Below, piece by piece: positions 43,526 to 52,548 of a stretch of DNA of 64,000 nt. Where the stretch lies: contig NZ_CP012201.1 of assembly GCF_001191005.1 (NCBI RefSeq), forward strand, positions 3,534,001-3,598,000, in the 5' to 3' direction. The first letter of the stretch is position 1; each line of letters opens with the position of its first letter. The DNA is from Massilia sp. NR 4-1. GTDB lineage: Bacteria > Pseudomonadota > Gammaproteobacteria > Burkholderiales > Burkholderiaceae_D. A program made the translations under genes and the position numbers. The notes below the pieces were generated by a model. That model saw only the letters and a list, made by a program, of their open reading frames with translations. It searched no databases and was not told the DNA's origin.

Positions 43526-46500
43526 TCAGCGGCTGCACCAGACGCGCAGCAGCGACAGCAGCTGCTCCACATCGAGCGGCTTGGCCAGATAGTCGCTGGC
43601 GCCCGCCTCCAGGCATTTCTGGTAGTCGTCGGGCATGGCCTTGGCCGTCATGGCGATCACGGGCAAGGCCTGCCAGCGGGCGTCGGCGCGGATGGCGCGC
43701 ATGGCCTCATAGCCATCCATCTGCGGCATCATGATATCCATCAGCACCACCGCCACCTCCTCATGCTGCTCCAGGCAGTCCAGCCCTTCGCGGCCATTCT
43801 CGGCTTCCAGCACCAGCATGCCTTGCTCGCTGAGCAAACCTGTCAGCGAGAACAGATTGCGCATATCGTCATCGACGATCAGCACCGTCTTGCCGCCCAG
43901 GGCGGCCTTGTCCGGCAAACGCCTGTCCTCATCGGCCGCCGCACCCTCGCGGCGCTGCTCCACCGCATGCAGGAACAGGCTTACTTCGCTCAGCAGCCTT
44001 TCCGGACTGCGCGCTCCCTTGATGATGACACTGTCGGCTATGCAGTTCAACTCCCGCTGTTGTTCGCGGGATAATTCCTGGCCCGAGTGGATGATGACCG
44101 GCAGGCTGCGCCAGCGCGCATCGGCACGTAGGCGCGACAGCAGTTCACCACCCGCCATGTCCGGCAGGCCCAGGTCCAGTACCACGCAATCGAATGTCTC
44201 CCCGCCCAGGCGCTGCAAGGCTTCGGCCCCGCTGGCCGCCTGTGCCACCTCAGCGCCACGGCCCGATAGCAGCGCCGCCAGGCTGGACGCTTCGGTGGCG
44301 TTGTCCTCCACCAGCAGCAGGCTGCGCGCCGGGCCGGACATGGCCGTTTCCAGCGTATCGAATACCTGGTCCAGCTGCTCGCGCGTGACCGGCTTGCTCA
44401 TATAACCGATGGCGCCCATGCGCAAGGCTTGCTGCGCCTGCTCCACGCCGGAGATGAAATGCACCGGAATGCGGCGCGTGCGCTGTTCGGACTTCAAGCG
44501 CCGCATCACCTCCCAGCCATCGCTGCGCGCCAGCTTCACATCGAGCAGCACACCGCCTGGCAGATGCTGGCTGGCCAGCGCGCAGGCGCTCTCGCCATCG
44601 TGCGCCACCAGGGCGCTGTAGCCACGCTGGTGCACCAGGTCCATCAGCACACCGGCGAAGGCGCGGTCGTCCTCCACGATCAGGATGCTGTGCTGGCCCG
44701 GCGCCAGGTGGCCGCGGTCGTCCGGCAGCGGCGGCAGGATATCCGCAGGCGGCGCACTGCGTGGCGCATCGGCCGCCTGCGCCAGCGGCAGGAACAGGGT
44801 GAAGGTGCTGCCCTTGCCCTCTTCGCTGCGCAGCAGCAGTTCACCATCCATCTTGCGTGCCGTCTGCAAGGAGATCGACAGGCCCAGCCCCGTGCCGCCA
44901 TAACTACGGCTGATGCTGCCGTCGGCCTGCTTGAAGGCTTCGAAGATCAGCGCATGCTTATCCGCCGCCACGCCGATGCCGGTATCGCTGACATCGAAAG
45001 CCAGGGCCGGTCCCGGCAAGGGATTCTCGTCGGCGCGGGCGCGGCGTATCTTCAGCCCCACGCCGCCCTTGCTGGTGAACTTGATCGCGTTCGACAGCAG
45101 GTTTTTCAGGATCTGCTGCACCCTTTGCGAATCGAGATGCAGCGCGGACGGCACCTCCGGCGCCACCGTGGCCGTCAACGCCAGCGCCTTCTGCGTGGCC
45201 GGCGCCTGGAACAGGGCCAGCATCGATTCGCACAACTGCTGCGGGGAGACCGCCGAGTATTCGAACTCCACCGCGCCCGCTTCCACCTTGGACAGGTCGA
45301 GAATATCGTTGATCAGATCGAGCAAATCCTTGCCGGCGTGGTGGATGGTCGTGATGTATTCCAGTTGGCGCGCCTCCAGATTGCCGCTCTTGTTCTCCTT
45401 CAGCATGGAAGCGAGGATCAGCATGCTGTTCAGCGGCGTGCGCAGCTCGTGCGACATATTCGCCATGAATTCCGTCTTGTAGGCGCTGACCTTCTGCAAC
45501 TGTTCGGCGCGTGCGGCAAGCTCGCGGCTCGCCTCTTCCAGATCGGCGTTCTTGGCGCGGATCTGCTCGCGCTGGCGCTCCAGCAGCTCGGCGCGTTCTT
45601 CCAGCTCCTCATTGCTTTGCTGGAGTTCCTCCTGCTGCACACGCAGCTCCTCGGCCTGCTGCTCGGTATTACTCAAGAGCTGGCGCAGCCGCACACGCGC
45701 CATCGCCACTTCAAAGCCGATGGCCAACGCCTCGCGCACCATCTCCATGAACTCCAGCTCCTGTGCACTGAAAGCGCGGAAGCTGCCCAGCTCAATCGCG
45801 CCCACCAGATTCGTCCCGTGCAGCAGCGGCGCCACCAGCAGGCTGGCCGGCTGCGCCTTGCCCAGCGCCGAGGCAATCGGCAGAAAGTCCGGCGGCACAT
45901 CGCTGACGCACAGCGTACGCTGTTCGCGCATGGCTTGCCCAATCAAGCCTTCGCCCGCCGCCACGCTTTGCGGATACGCGCCATCCGCAGCGAGCGCGTA
46001 GCCGGCCACGCGTTCCATGCGCGGCTTATCCTCTTCCAGCAGATACAGGATGCCAACGCTGGCCCCCAGGCGCTGCGCCAGATAGCTCAAAATACGTTCG
46101 GCCATCGCCGCCAGTTCCGGTTCGCCGCGCAGCAAGGTGCTGATGTCGTTCTGGCCCGACTTCAGCCAGTCGCGCGCCTGGCCGGCGGCGCGGCTGGCGC
46201 GCAGCGCTTCCGTCATGCTGGCGAAAGCCTGATCGAAGGAACGCTGCACGGCCGCCATATCCAGCACCGATTGCAGCACCTCGCCCGCCTCGTCATGGCT
46301 CAGGGCTTCGCGCGGGATCACCGGCAGCACGGTCGGCGTCAGCGTCGCATCCAGATCGCCGGCCGCAATCGCCTGCACCGCCGCCACCTGCTCGGAGCTG
46401 GAAGCCGTCAGCGAACGCGCCGAGTCGAGCGCCGCGTGCAGCGGACGGGCGATATTGCGCTGATAGAAAACGCGCAGGAAGATGGCGATCAGCAGCATGA

Positions 46501-47155
46501 TCGCACCCAGCGTCGCCAAGGTCATCGTCACAACGCGGGCGGCGCTCGCCACCTCGCGGCTGGACTGCACTTCCAGCACGCCGCGCACATCGCCCAGCTT
46601 CCAATCTTTCTTCGGGCTGCTGGGCAGGCTGTTGTGGCAAGCCACGCAAGCCTGGGCGCTCATGCGGTCGGCCAGGGCCACGCGCACGGTGCGCTTGCCC
46701 TGCAGCAGATCGGTGCGCACGAAAGCCGCGTCAGGATTCGCCTTCAGAAAGTTCCACGCCTCCTGGCCGAAACTATCGAGTTCGCGCCCGGCACGGTTGG
46801 GGAAAGGATAAGGACTGTAGAGTTTCAAGCTGGTGCCGCTGTCCTGCAAAAGCAGGCTCAGGTCATGCACCATGGTGGCCGGCAGCGGGATGGTTTTATC
46901 GTCGCCGCGATGATCGAACGAGACTTTCAGATCGGACTGTGCCAGCACCTTGGCCGCCACATTCTCGGTGTAATAGCGACGCAGGATGAGGAACTGGCGC
47001 ACCGTGCTCTGAGCCGCATCAACCGCATCCTGCTGCGCGTTGCGCTCGATAGCCACCGGCAGGAATAGCGCAGCCGCCAGCGCGCTCAGCAACAGAACAA
47101 CGCCGATGGGCAGGAACAGCTTCCAAAACAGGTTCCGCGATGCGTGGTAAGGCAT
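43526..47155 (-). CDS. Membrane hybrid histidine kinase with heme-type DUF3365 sensor and three receivers
   Basis: 1209 residues from the ATG at 47155 (GGGGAA upstream). Order: membrane helix (about 12-34), periplasmic DUF3365/Tll0287-like sensor with CVACH (170-174, a c-type heme motif), second helix (about 212-230), HAMP, GAF (about 350-490), coiled coil, kinase core with H569 in NMSHELRTPLN, ATPase, and three receiver domains (about 825-1209). It probably senses redox state or a ligand at the heme and passes phosphate to its receivers and to the adjacent kinase. Confidence 0.93.
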   Translation of the reverse strand: MPYHASRNLFWKLFLPIGVVLLLSALAAALFLPVAIERNAQQDAVDAAQSTVRQFLILRRYYTENVAAKVLAQSDLKVSFDHRGDDKTIPLPATMVHDLSLLLQDSGTSLKLYSPYPFPNRAGRELDSFGQEAWNFLKANPDAAFVRTDLLQGKRTVRVALADRMSAQACVACHNSLPSSPKKDWKLGDVRGVLEVQSSREVASAARVVTMTLATLGAIMLLIAIFLRVFYQRNIARPLHAALDSARSLTASSSEQVAAVQAIAAGDLDATLTPTVLPVIPREALSHDEAGEVLQSVLDMAAVQRSFDQAFASMTEALRASRAAGQARDWLKSGQNDISTLLRGEPELAAMAERILSYLAQRLGASVGILYLLEEDKPRMERVAGYALAADGAYPQSVAAGEGLIGQAMREQRTLCVSDVPPDFLPIASALGKAQPASLLVAPLLHGTNLVGAIELGSFRAFSAQELEFMEMVREALAIGFEVAMARVRLRQLLSNTEQQAEELRVQQEELQQSNEELEERAELLERQREQIRAKNADLEEASRELAARAEQLQKVSAYKTEFMANMSHELRTPLNSMLILASMLKENKSGNLEARQLEYITTIHHAGKDLLDLINDILDLSKVEAGAVEFEYSAVSPQQLCESMLALFQAPATQKALALTATVAPEVPSALHLDSQRVQQILKNLLSNAIKFTSKGGVGLKIRRARADENPLPGPALAFDVSDTGIGVAADKHALIFEAFKQADGSISRSYGGTGLGLSISLQTARKMDGELLLRSEEGKGSTFTLFLPLAQAADAPRSAPPADILPPLPDDRGHLAPGQHSILIVEDDRAFAGVLMDLVHQRGYSALVAHDGESACALASQHLPGGVLLDVKLARSDGWEVMRRLKSEQRTRRIPVHFISGVEQAQQALRMGAIGYMSKPVTREQLDQVFDTLETAMSGPARSLLLVEDNATEASSLAALLSGRGAEVAQAASGAEALQRLGGETFDCVVLDLGLPDMAGGELLSRLRADARWRSLPVIIHSGQELSREQQRELNCIADSVIIKGARSPERLLSEVSLFLHAVEQRREGAAADEDRRLPDKAALGGKTVLIVDDDMRNLFSLTGLLSEQGMLVLEAENGREGLDCLEQHEEVAVVLMDIMMPQMDGYEAMRAIRADARWQALPVIAMTAKAMPDDYQKCLEAGASDYLAKPLDVEQLLSLLRVWCSR

Positions 47156-47366
47156 GGGTTCCCCGCAGGGGTGGCCGGCAAGATGATTGCCAGGGCTATA
47201 CCCTATTTTTCTCGGGTTTATAACAGGAAGCAAGGGATATTCGCCTGGGACAAGCTGGCGTGGTATGGGCATGACAGGGTGGGTCTGGCGATACAGCCAC
47301 CTTTCCTGCATTTAAGGAAATTTAATTGCTCATGATACAATAAACGAAATTACTATTACTTCCGCA

Positions 47367-48086
47367 ATGAAAACTCTACTTGCCACTGTCCTGTGCAGCA
47401 TCATGATTGCTTTGCCTGCCAAAGCAGATATCGTCACATACAATTTTACGGCGAAGATTGAAACGCTGACCGAGTACACCAATAGCCTCAGCAATCCGAT
47501 GCCGGTAAGCAACGCCGTAGTAAGAGGCGAAAACCTTTCTTTGGGCAACGCCGTCAAAGGCAGTTTCACATATGACACGACAACTCGCAGGGCCAGCTCG
47601 CAACCCGAGCCGAAAAACGGGCAAGTTTCTACCATTTACAGTGATTCATTCGCAGCAAACACGCTGAACTTCACTTTTGATAAGACCAAATTAAATTTTC
47701 ATTTTAACAATGACAGTTTTTTGGTGCCTGAAATTCACGTCGAAAATGGTTCCTATGACTCTCTCTCATACATTTACTCGACCTTACAGGACTCAATACA
47801 TAACTTCGTTAAGCTTAGTTTCTCGGGGAGCGGTGACATTTTCTCTGACACTGCTCTGCCTGCAACCATACCTTTAGATAAAATCAATTATGATCCGTAT
47901 GATTTTTACTACGTTTTTTCTGATTATTCCGGCACCTCTAGGCGGATTTTGAAGGTAAGAGGGCAGTTCTCCTCCGTTGAACTGGTCTCTATCACTCCGG
48001 TGCCTGAGCCAAGGGGTTATCTCATGTTGTTGGCAGGACTGGCTGGAGTGGGCCTAATTGCACGCCGCCGCCAAGTTCGCCGCTAA
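47367..48086 (+). CDS. PEP-CTERM sorting-signal protein
   Basis: 239 residues. Signal peptide 1-20, a beta-rich middle part without known motifs, and a C-terminal tripartite sorting tag: VPEP, hydrophobic helix, then RRRQVRR. Such proteins are processed by exosortase (EpsH type) and go to the outside or to the exopolysaccharide matrix. The gene is much richer in A+T than its neighbours. No exosortase gene is in this window. Confidence 0.88.
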   Translation: MKTLLATVLCSIMIALPAKADIVTYNFTAKIETLTEYTNSLSNPMPVSNAVVRGENLSLGNAVKGSFTYDTTTRRASSQPEPKNGQVSTIYSDSFAANTLNFTFDKTKLNFHFNNDSFLVPEIHVENGSYDSLSYIYSTLQDSIHNFVKLSFSGSGDIFSDTALPATIPLDKINYDPYDFYYVFSDYSGTSRRILKVRGQFSSVELVSITPVPEPRGYLMLLAGLAGVGLIARRRQVRR

Positions 48087-48089
48087 ATA

Positions 48090-48118
48090 CAAAGCCGCCT
48101 CATGGGCGGCTTTGTTGC
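48090..48118. terminator. Bidirectional terminator between the PEP-CTERM gene and ruvB
   Basis: CAAAGCCGCC and GGCGGCTTTG pair perfectly around TCATG; a T-rich tail follows on the plus strand. Confidence 0.85.
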
Positions 48119-48145
48119 TTCTAGAAGGTATGAAACGCTTCGCCT

Positions 48146-49201
48146 TCAGTTATCCCACAGATCCCCGGTCGGATTGGTGCGCGGGGGCGTCACGCCGAAA
48201 TGCATATAGGCGGCGGCAGTGGCGACACGGCCGCGCGGGGTGCGCTGCAGGAAGCCTTGCTGGATCAGATAAGGCTCCAGCACATCCTCGATGGTATCAG
48301 CCGCCTCGCCGATGGCGGCGGCAAGATTGCCGATGCCGACCGGGCCGCCGCCGAATTTGTACAGCACCGCTTCGAGCAGCTTGCGGTCCATCACGTCGAA
48401 ACCGACGTGGTCGACGTCAAGCATCACCAGCGCGGCATCGGCCAGCTCCTTGGTGATATCGCCATTGCTCTTCACCTCCGCGTAGTCGCGCACGCGGCGC
48501 AGCAGGCGGTTGGCGATACGCGGCGTGCCGCGCGCACGGCGGGCGATTTCAACGGCGCCGTCGGCGTCGATATTCGCTTTCAGCAGGGCCGCGCTGCGCG
48601 TGACGATCTTGGCCAGTTCGGGCACGGTGTAGAACTCCAGCCGCGCCACGATGCCGAAGCGGTCACGCAAGGGATTGGTCAGCATGCCGGCGCGCGTAGT
48701 GGCGCCCACCAGGGTGAACGGTTGCAGGTCGAGCTTGACCGAGCGCGCCGCCGGGCCTTCACCGATCATGATATCGATCTGGTAGTCTTCCAGCGCCGGG
48801 TACAGGATCTCTTCGACCACCGGCGACAGGCGGTGGATCTCGTCGATGAAGAGCACATCGTTCGCTTCCAGATTGGTCAGGATCGCGGCCAGGTCGCCGG
48901 GACGCTCCAGCACCGGCCCCGAAGTCTGGCGCAGATTCACACCCATCTCGCGCGCGATGATATTGGCCAGCGTGGTCTTGCCCAGGCCCGGAGGCCCGAA
49001 CAGCAAGGTGTGGTCGAGCGCCTCGCTGCGCTTGCGCGCGGCGGTGATGAAGATTTCCAGCTGGTCGCGGATCTTGCTCTGCCCGACGTATTCATCGAGG
49101 TGCTTGGGCCGCAGCGCGCGTTCGATGGCTTCCTCGTTGGGCGAGGATGGCGCGGCATCGATGATGCGCTGGGGCGTGAAATCGTCGGTCTGGATGCTCA
49201 T
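48146..49201 (-). CDS. ruvB: Holliday junction helicase subunit RuvB
   Basis: 351 residues. AAA+ motor with Walker A GPPGLGKTT and Walker B LFIDEIHRL, and the C-terminal winged helix (RTPRGRVAT). Forms hexamers that, with RuvA, drive branch migration. It starts 6 bp after ruvA; the order ruvC-ruvA-ruvB is the classical one. Confidence 0.98.
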   Translation of the reverse strand: MSIQTDDFTPQRIIDAAPSSPNEEAIERALRPKHLDEYVGQSKIRDQLEIFITAARKRSEALDHTLLFGPPGLGKTTLANIIAREMGVNLRQTSGPVLERPGDLAAILTNLEANDVLFIDEIHRLSPVVEEILYPALEDYQIDIMIGEGPAARSVKLDLQPFTLVGATTRAGMLTNPLRDRFGIVARLEFYTVPELAKIVTRSAALLKANIDADGAVEIARRARGTPRIANRLLRRVRDYAEVKSNGDITKELADAALVMLDVDHVGFDVMDRKLLEAVLYKFGGGPVGIGNLAAAIGEAADTIEDVLEPYLIQQGFLQRTPRGRVATAAAYMHFGVTPPRTNPTGDLWDN

Positions 49202-49207
49202 GATGCC

Positions 49208-49786
49208 TTAACCCTTGGACAGCGCTTTCAGCGCCTGCTTGATGCCGTCCGAAACGGAGGACCCGGCCGGCACCGTCTTCAGCGCCTGCAGCGCTTCCTT
49301 GTCAGAATACCCCAAAGCGAGCAGCGCGTTCAGGATGTCGCTCTGCGAATCGGGCACCGCATGCGCGCCACCCGCGCCGATGTCGGCGCCCAGCTTGCCC
49401 TTCAATTCGAGCAGCAGGCGCTCGGCGGTCTTCTTGCCGATGCCGGGCACCTTGATCAGACGGCCCGCTTCCTGCAAGGTCACGGCCTGGGCCAGGTCGG
49501 CGATCGACATGCCGGACAGGATGGACAGCGCGGTGCGCGCGCCCACGCCGCTGATCTTGATGAGTTGGCGGAACACGGCGCGCTCCTCGGCATTGCCGAA
49601 GCCGAACAGCAGGTGGGCGTCCTCGCGGATGGCCTGGTGCGTGAACAGCACCACGCGCTCGCCCACGCCAGGCAGGTTGTAGAAGGTGCTCATCGGCACA
49701 TCGACTTCATAACCCACGCCCTGCACGTCAACCAGCAGTTGCGGCGGATTTTTTTCAAGCAGAACCCCGGAGAGTCGTCCGATCAT
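49208..49786 (-). CDS. ruvA: Holliday junction DNA-binding subunit RuvA
   Basis: 192 residues. OB-fold N-terminus (MIGRLSGVLLEKNPP), helix-hairpin-helix region (ISGVGARTALSIL, VPGIGKKTAERLLLELK) and the RuvB-binding C-terminal domain. Binds the four-way junction. Confidence 0.98.
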   Translation of the reverse strand: MIGRLSGVLLEKNPPQLLVDVQGVGYEVDVPMSTFYNLPGVGERVVLFTHQAIREDAHLLFGFGNAEERAVFRQLIKISGVGARTALSILSGMSIADLAQAVTLQEAGRLIKVPGIGKKTAERLLLELKGKLGADIGAGGAHAVPDSQSDILNALLALGYSDKEALQALKTVPAGSSVSDGIKQALKALSKG

Positions 49787-49816
49787 TATTTGAGTACCTT
49801 GGATAAAAAAGAGAGT

Positions 49817-50500
49817 TTAGCCGACCAGGCGTCCGCGCCGCATGCGCAAGCCCGCCAGCACGGCCTTGGCCGGCGCGCTGCGCCCGTCCGCAGGCAGCGC
49901 GACCGCTTCCGCCTGGCCTGCCGGCGCCGCGCTTGCACCCTGCTGCGCCTTCGCGCCGCGCGCCGTTTTGCGCGCCGGCGTCTTGGCGGTCGCTTCTGCC
50001 AGGCGGGCGGCAGCCATGCTGCCCACCAGCGCCAGCGTCGCCTGGCTGTGCGCGTGGCAGATCGCTACACCTAAAGCGTCGGCCGCATCGGTACCGGGCA
50101 GGCCGGGCAGCGCCAGCAGGCGCGCTACCATATCCTGCACCTGCGGCTTGGCGGCACGGCCGGTGCCGACCACCGCCTGCTTGACCTGGGTCGGCGAATA
50201 TTCGGCCACGCTGAGCGTATGGCTGACCAGGGCGCAGATGGCCGCACCGCGCGCCTGCCCCAGCAGCAGGGTCGATTGCGGATTGACGTTGACGAAGACT
50301 TGTTCGATGGCCGCGCAGTCGGGCCGGTAGGTGGCGGCCACCTGGGACACGCCGTCCAAGATGACTTTAAGACGCGTCGGCAAATCGCCCTCGCCGCTCT
50401 TGATGGTGCCGGAAGCGATGTAGCGCAGCTTGCTGCCCTGCTTTTGAATGACGCCAAAGCCGGTGGTGCGCAAGCCGGGGTCGATGCCGAGAATTATCAT
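49817..50500 (-). CDS. ruvC: Crossover junction endonuclease RuvC
   Basis: 227 residues from the ATG at 50500 (MIILGIDPG), the usual family start; a further ATG lies 18 bp upstream. Active-site acids are in GIDPGLRTTG, AIEQVF and DAADALGVAICH. A C-terminal extension of about 55 residues, rich in Ala, Lys and Arg, goes beyond the usual length of 170-180. Resolves Holliday junctions. Confidence 0.96.
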   Translation of the reverse strand: MIILGIDPGLRTTGFGVIQKQGSKLRYIASGTIKSGEGDLPTRLKVILDGVSQVAATYRPDCAAIEQVFVNVNPQSTLLLGQARGAAICALVSHTLSVAEYSPTQVKQAVVGTGRAAKPQVQDMVARLLALPGLPGTDAADALGVAICHAHSQATLALVGSMAAARLAEATAKTPARKTARGAKAQQGASAAPAGQAEAVALPADGRSAPAKAVLAGLRMRRGRLVG

Positions 50501-50523
50501 CGCCAGATTATATGCCACGAAAG

Positions 50524-50550
50524 AAAGCGCCCGCTAGCAGCGGGCGCTTT
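50524..50550 (-). terminator. Terminator of purH
   Basis: AAAGCGCCCGCT and AGCGGGCGCTTT form a perfect stem around AGC. It lies between purH and ruvC, both on the minus strand. Confidence 0.85.
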
Positions 50551-50584
50551 TGTTTACCGCATTGTCAGCGCAGTGTCGCGCGGA

Positions 50585-52171
50585 TCAGTGGCGGAAGTGG
50601 CGGGTGCCGGTGTAGACCATCACCACGCCGCGCTCGTCGGCGGCGTCGATCACTTCCTGGTCGCGCATGGAGCCGCCCGGATGGATGACGCAGGTCGCGC
50701 CCGCATCGACCACCACATCGAGGCCGTCGCGGAAGGGGAAGAAGGCGTCCGATGCCACCACCGAACCGGCCAGCGACAGGCCGGCGTTCTGCGCCTTGAT
50801 CGAGGCGATGCGCGCGGAGTCGATGCGGCTCATCTGGCCGGCGCCCACGCCCAGGGTCATATTGTTGGCGCAGAAGACGATGGCGTTCGACTTCACGTAC
50901 TTGGCCACGCGCCAGGCGAACATCAGGTCCTGCAGCTGCTGCTGGGTAGGCTGCAGCTTGGTCACGACTTTCAGGTCGGCCAGCAACACGTTTTTCGAAT
51001 CAGCCGACTGCACCAGCAGGCCGCCGCCCACGCGTTTCAGGTCGAGCGGGTTGACGCCCTCGCCCAGCGGGATTTCCAGCAGGCGCACGTTCTGCTTGGC
51101 CGACAGGATCTGCAGCGCTTCGGCCGTGAAGGACGGCGCGATCAGCACTTCCACGAACAGTTTGGCCAGCTCGGTCGCCGCCGCGCCATCGACCACGGTG
51201 TTGAAGGCGATGATGCCGCCGAAGGCCGACGTCGGGTCGGTCTGCAGCGCGCGCTTGTAAGCGTCCACCGCGTTCGCGCCCAGGGCCACGCCGCAAGGAT
51301 TGGCGTGTTTGATGATGACGCAGGCCGCGGCCTGGTCGAAGCCGCCCAGGCTCTTCACGCATTCCCATGCGGCGTCGGCGTCGGCGATGTTATTGAAGGA
51401 CAGTTCCTTACCCTGCAGCTGGCGGTAGTTCGCCAGCGCGCCGGCCACCGGGTTCAGATCGCGGTAGAAAGCGGCGCTCTGGTGCGGGTTTTCGCCGTAG
51501 CGCATATCCTGCACTTTTTCGAAGTGCACGTTCAGGGTCTGCGGGTAAGCGCCACGGGTGGCGTGGGAACGGTCCGGGCCCAGGCTGCTCAGGTAATTGG
51601 TGATGGCGCCGTCGTACTGGGCGGTGTGGGCGTACACCTTCTTGGCCAGCATGAAGCGGGTTTCATAGCTCACATAACCGGGGGCGTTGTCGGTAGTCTT
51701 CATCTCCGCCAGCACATGGCCGTAGTCGGCTGGATCGCAGATCACCACCACGTCCTTGTGGTTCTTGGCCGCCGAACGCAGCATGGCCGGACCGCCGATA
51801 TCGATGTTCTCGATGGCTTCGTCCAGCGTGCATTCCTCCTTGGCCACCGTGGCCTGGAAGGGGTACAGGTTCACCACCACCATATCGATGGTCGGAATGC
51901 TGTGCTCTTCCAGCTTGGACACGTGCTCGGGCAAGTCGCGGCGGGCCAGGATGCCGCCATGGACTTTCGGATGCAGCGTCTTGACGCGGCCGTCCAGCAT
52001 TTCCGGGAAGCCGGTGTAGTCGGCCACCTCGGTCACGGCGACGCCGTTATCGGCCAGCAGTTTGGCCGTGCCGCCGGTGGACAGGATGTTGACGCCCATC
52101 GCCGACAGGGCGCGCGCGAAATCGAGTACGCCGGTTTTGTCGGAAACGGAGATGAGAGCTTGTTTAATCAT
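50585..52171 (-). CDS. purH: Bifunctional AICAR transformylase / IMP cyclohydrolase
   Basis: 528 residues from the ATG at 52171 (MIKQALISVSDKTG, the family start). N-terminal cyclohydrolase/MGS-like domain (STGGTAKLL, ILARRDLPEH), C-terminal transformylase (YGENPHQSAAFY, KHANPCGVA). Last two steps of purine synthesis. Confidence 0.97.
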   Translation of the reverse strand: MIKQALISVSDKTGVLDFARALSAMGVNILSTGGTAKLLADNGVAVTEVADYTGFPEMLDGRVKTLHPKVHGGILARRDLPEHVSKLEEHSIPTIDMVVVNLYPFQATVAKEECTLDEAIENIDIGGPAMLRSAAKNHKDVVVICDPADYGHVLAEMKTTDNAPGYVSYETRFMLAKKVYAHTAQYDGAITNYLSSLGPDRSHATRGAYPQTLNVHFEKVQDMRYGENPHQSAAFYRDLNPVAGALANYRQLQGKELSFNNIADADAAWECVKSLGGFDQAAACVIIKHANPCGVALGANAVDAYKRALQTDPTSAFGGIIAFNTVVDGAAATELAKLFVEVLIAPSFTAEALQILSAKQNVRLLEIPLGEGVNPLDLKRVGGGLLVQSADSKNVLLADLKVVTKLQPTQQQLQDLMFAWRVAKYVKSNAIVFCANNMTLGVGAGQMSRIDSARIASIKAQNAGLSLAGSVVASDAFFPFRDGLDVVVDAGATCVIHPGGSMRDQEVIDAADERGVVMVYTGTRHFRH

Positions 52172-52213
52172 GGCTGTGGGACAGGTTGTTGAATATTCTG
52201 GTTGAACACACCC

Positions 52214-52235
52214 ACCGGCCGCCATAGCGGCCGGT
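52214..52235. other. Hairpin between fis and purH
   Basis: ACCGGCCGC and GCGGCCGGT form a perfect stem around CATA. There is no T-run on either side. Confidence 0.4.
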
Positions 52236-52270
52236 CACAGCCACTCGCGGAGCCGGACGTCGGACCTTGT

Positions 52271-52504
52271 TTACAGCAGGCCGTGTTCCTGTAATTTCTT
52301 TCGCAAAGTATTGCGATTAATGCCGAGCATCTGGGCGGCATGCGACTGGTTGCCGTCCGCGCGCGTCATCACCACTTCGAGGATGGGCTTCTCGACCGTC
52401 AGCACGACCATATCGTAGATATTCGAGGCCTGCTGCTCGCCCAGGTCATTGAAATAGTCTTCAAGGCTCTTCTGGACGACTTCCTGGATACTTTCTTTGC
52501 TCAT
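52271..52504 (-). CDS. fis: Fis-type DNA-binding protein
   Basis: 77 residues. C-terminal helix-turn-helix of the Fis/NtrC type (NQSHAAQMLGINRNTLRKKL). Global nucleoid protein that bends DNA. Lies 44 bp after dusB, the same dusB-fis pairing known from gammaproteobacteria. Confidence 0.95.
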   Translation of the reverse strand: MSKESIQEVVQKSLEDYFNDLGEQQASNIYDMVVLTVEKPILEVVMTRADGNQSHAAQMLGINRNTLRKKLQEHGLL

Positions 52505-52548
52505 ATTCTTATTTCGTTTCTGCTAATGTTTTGCCACGCTGGCAGCGC

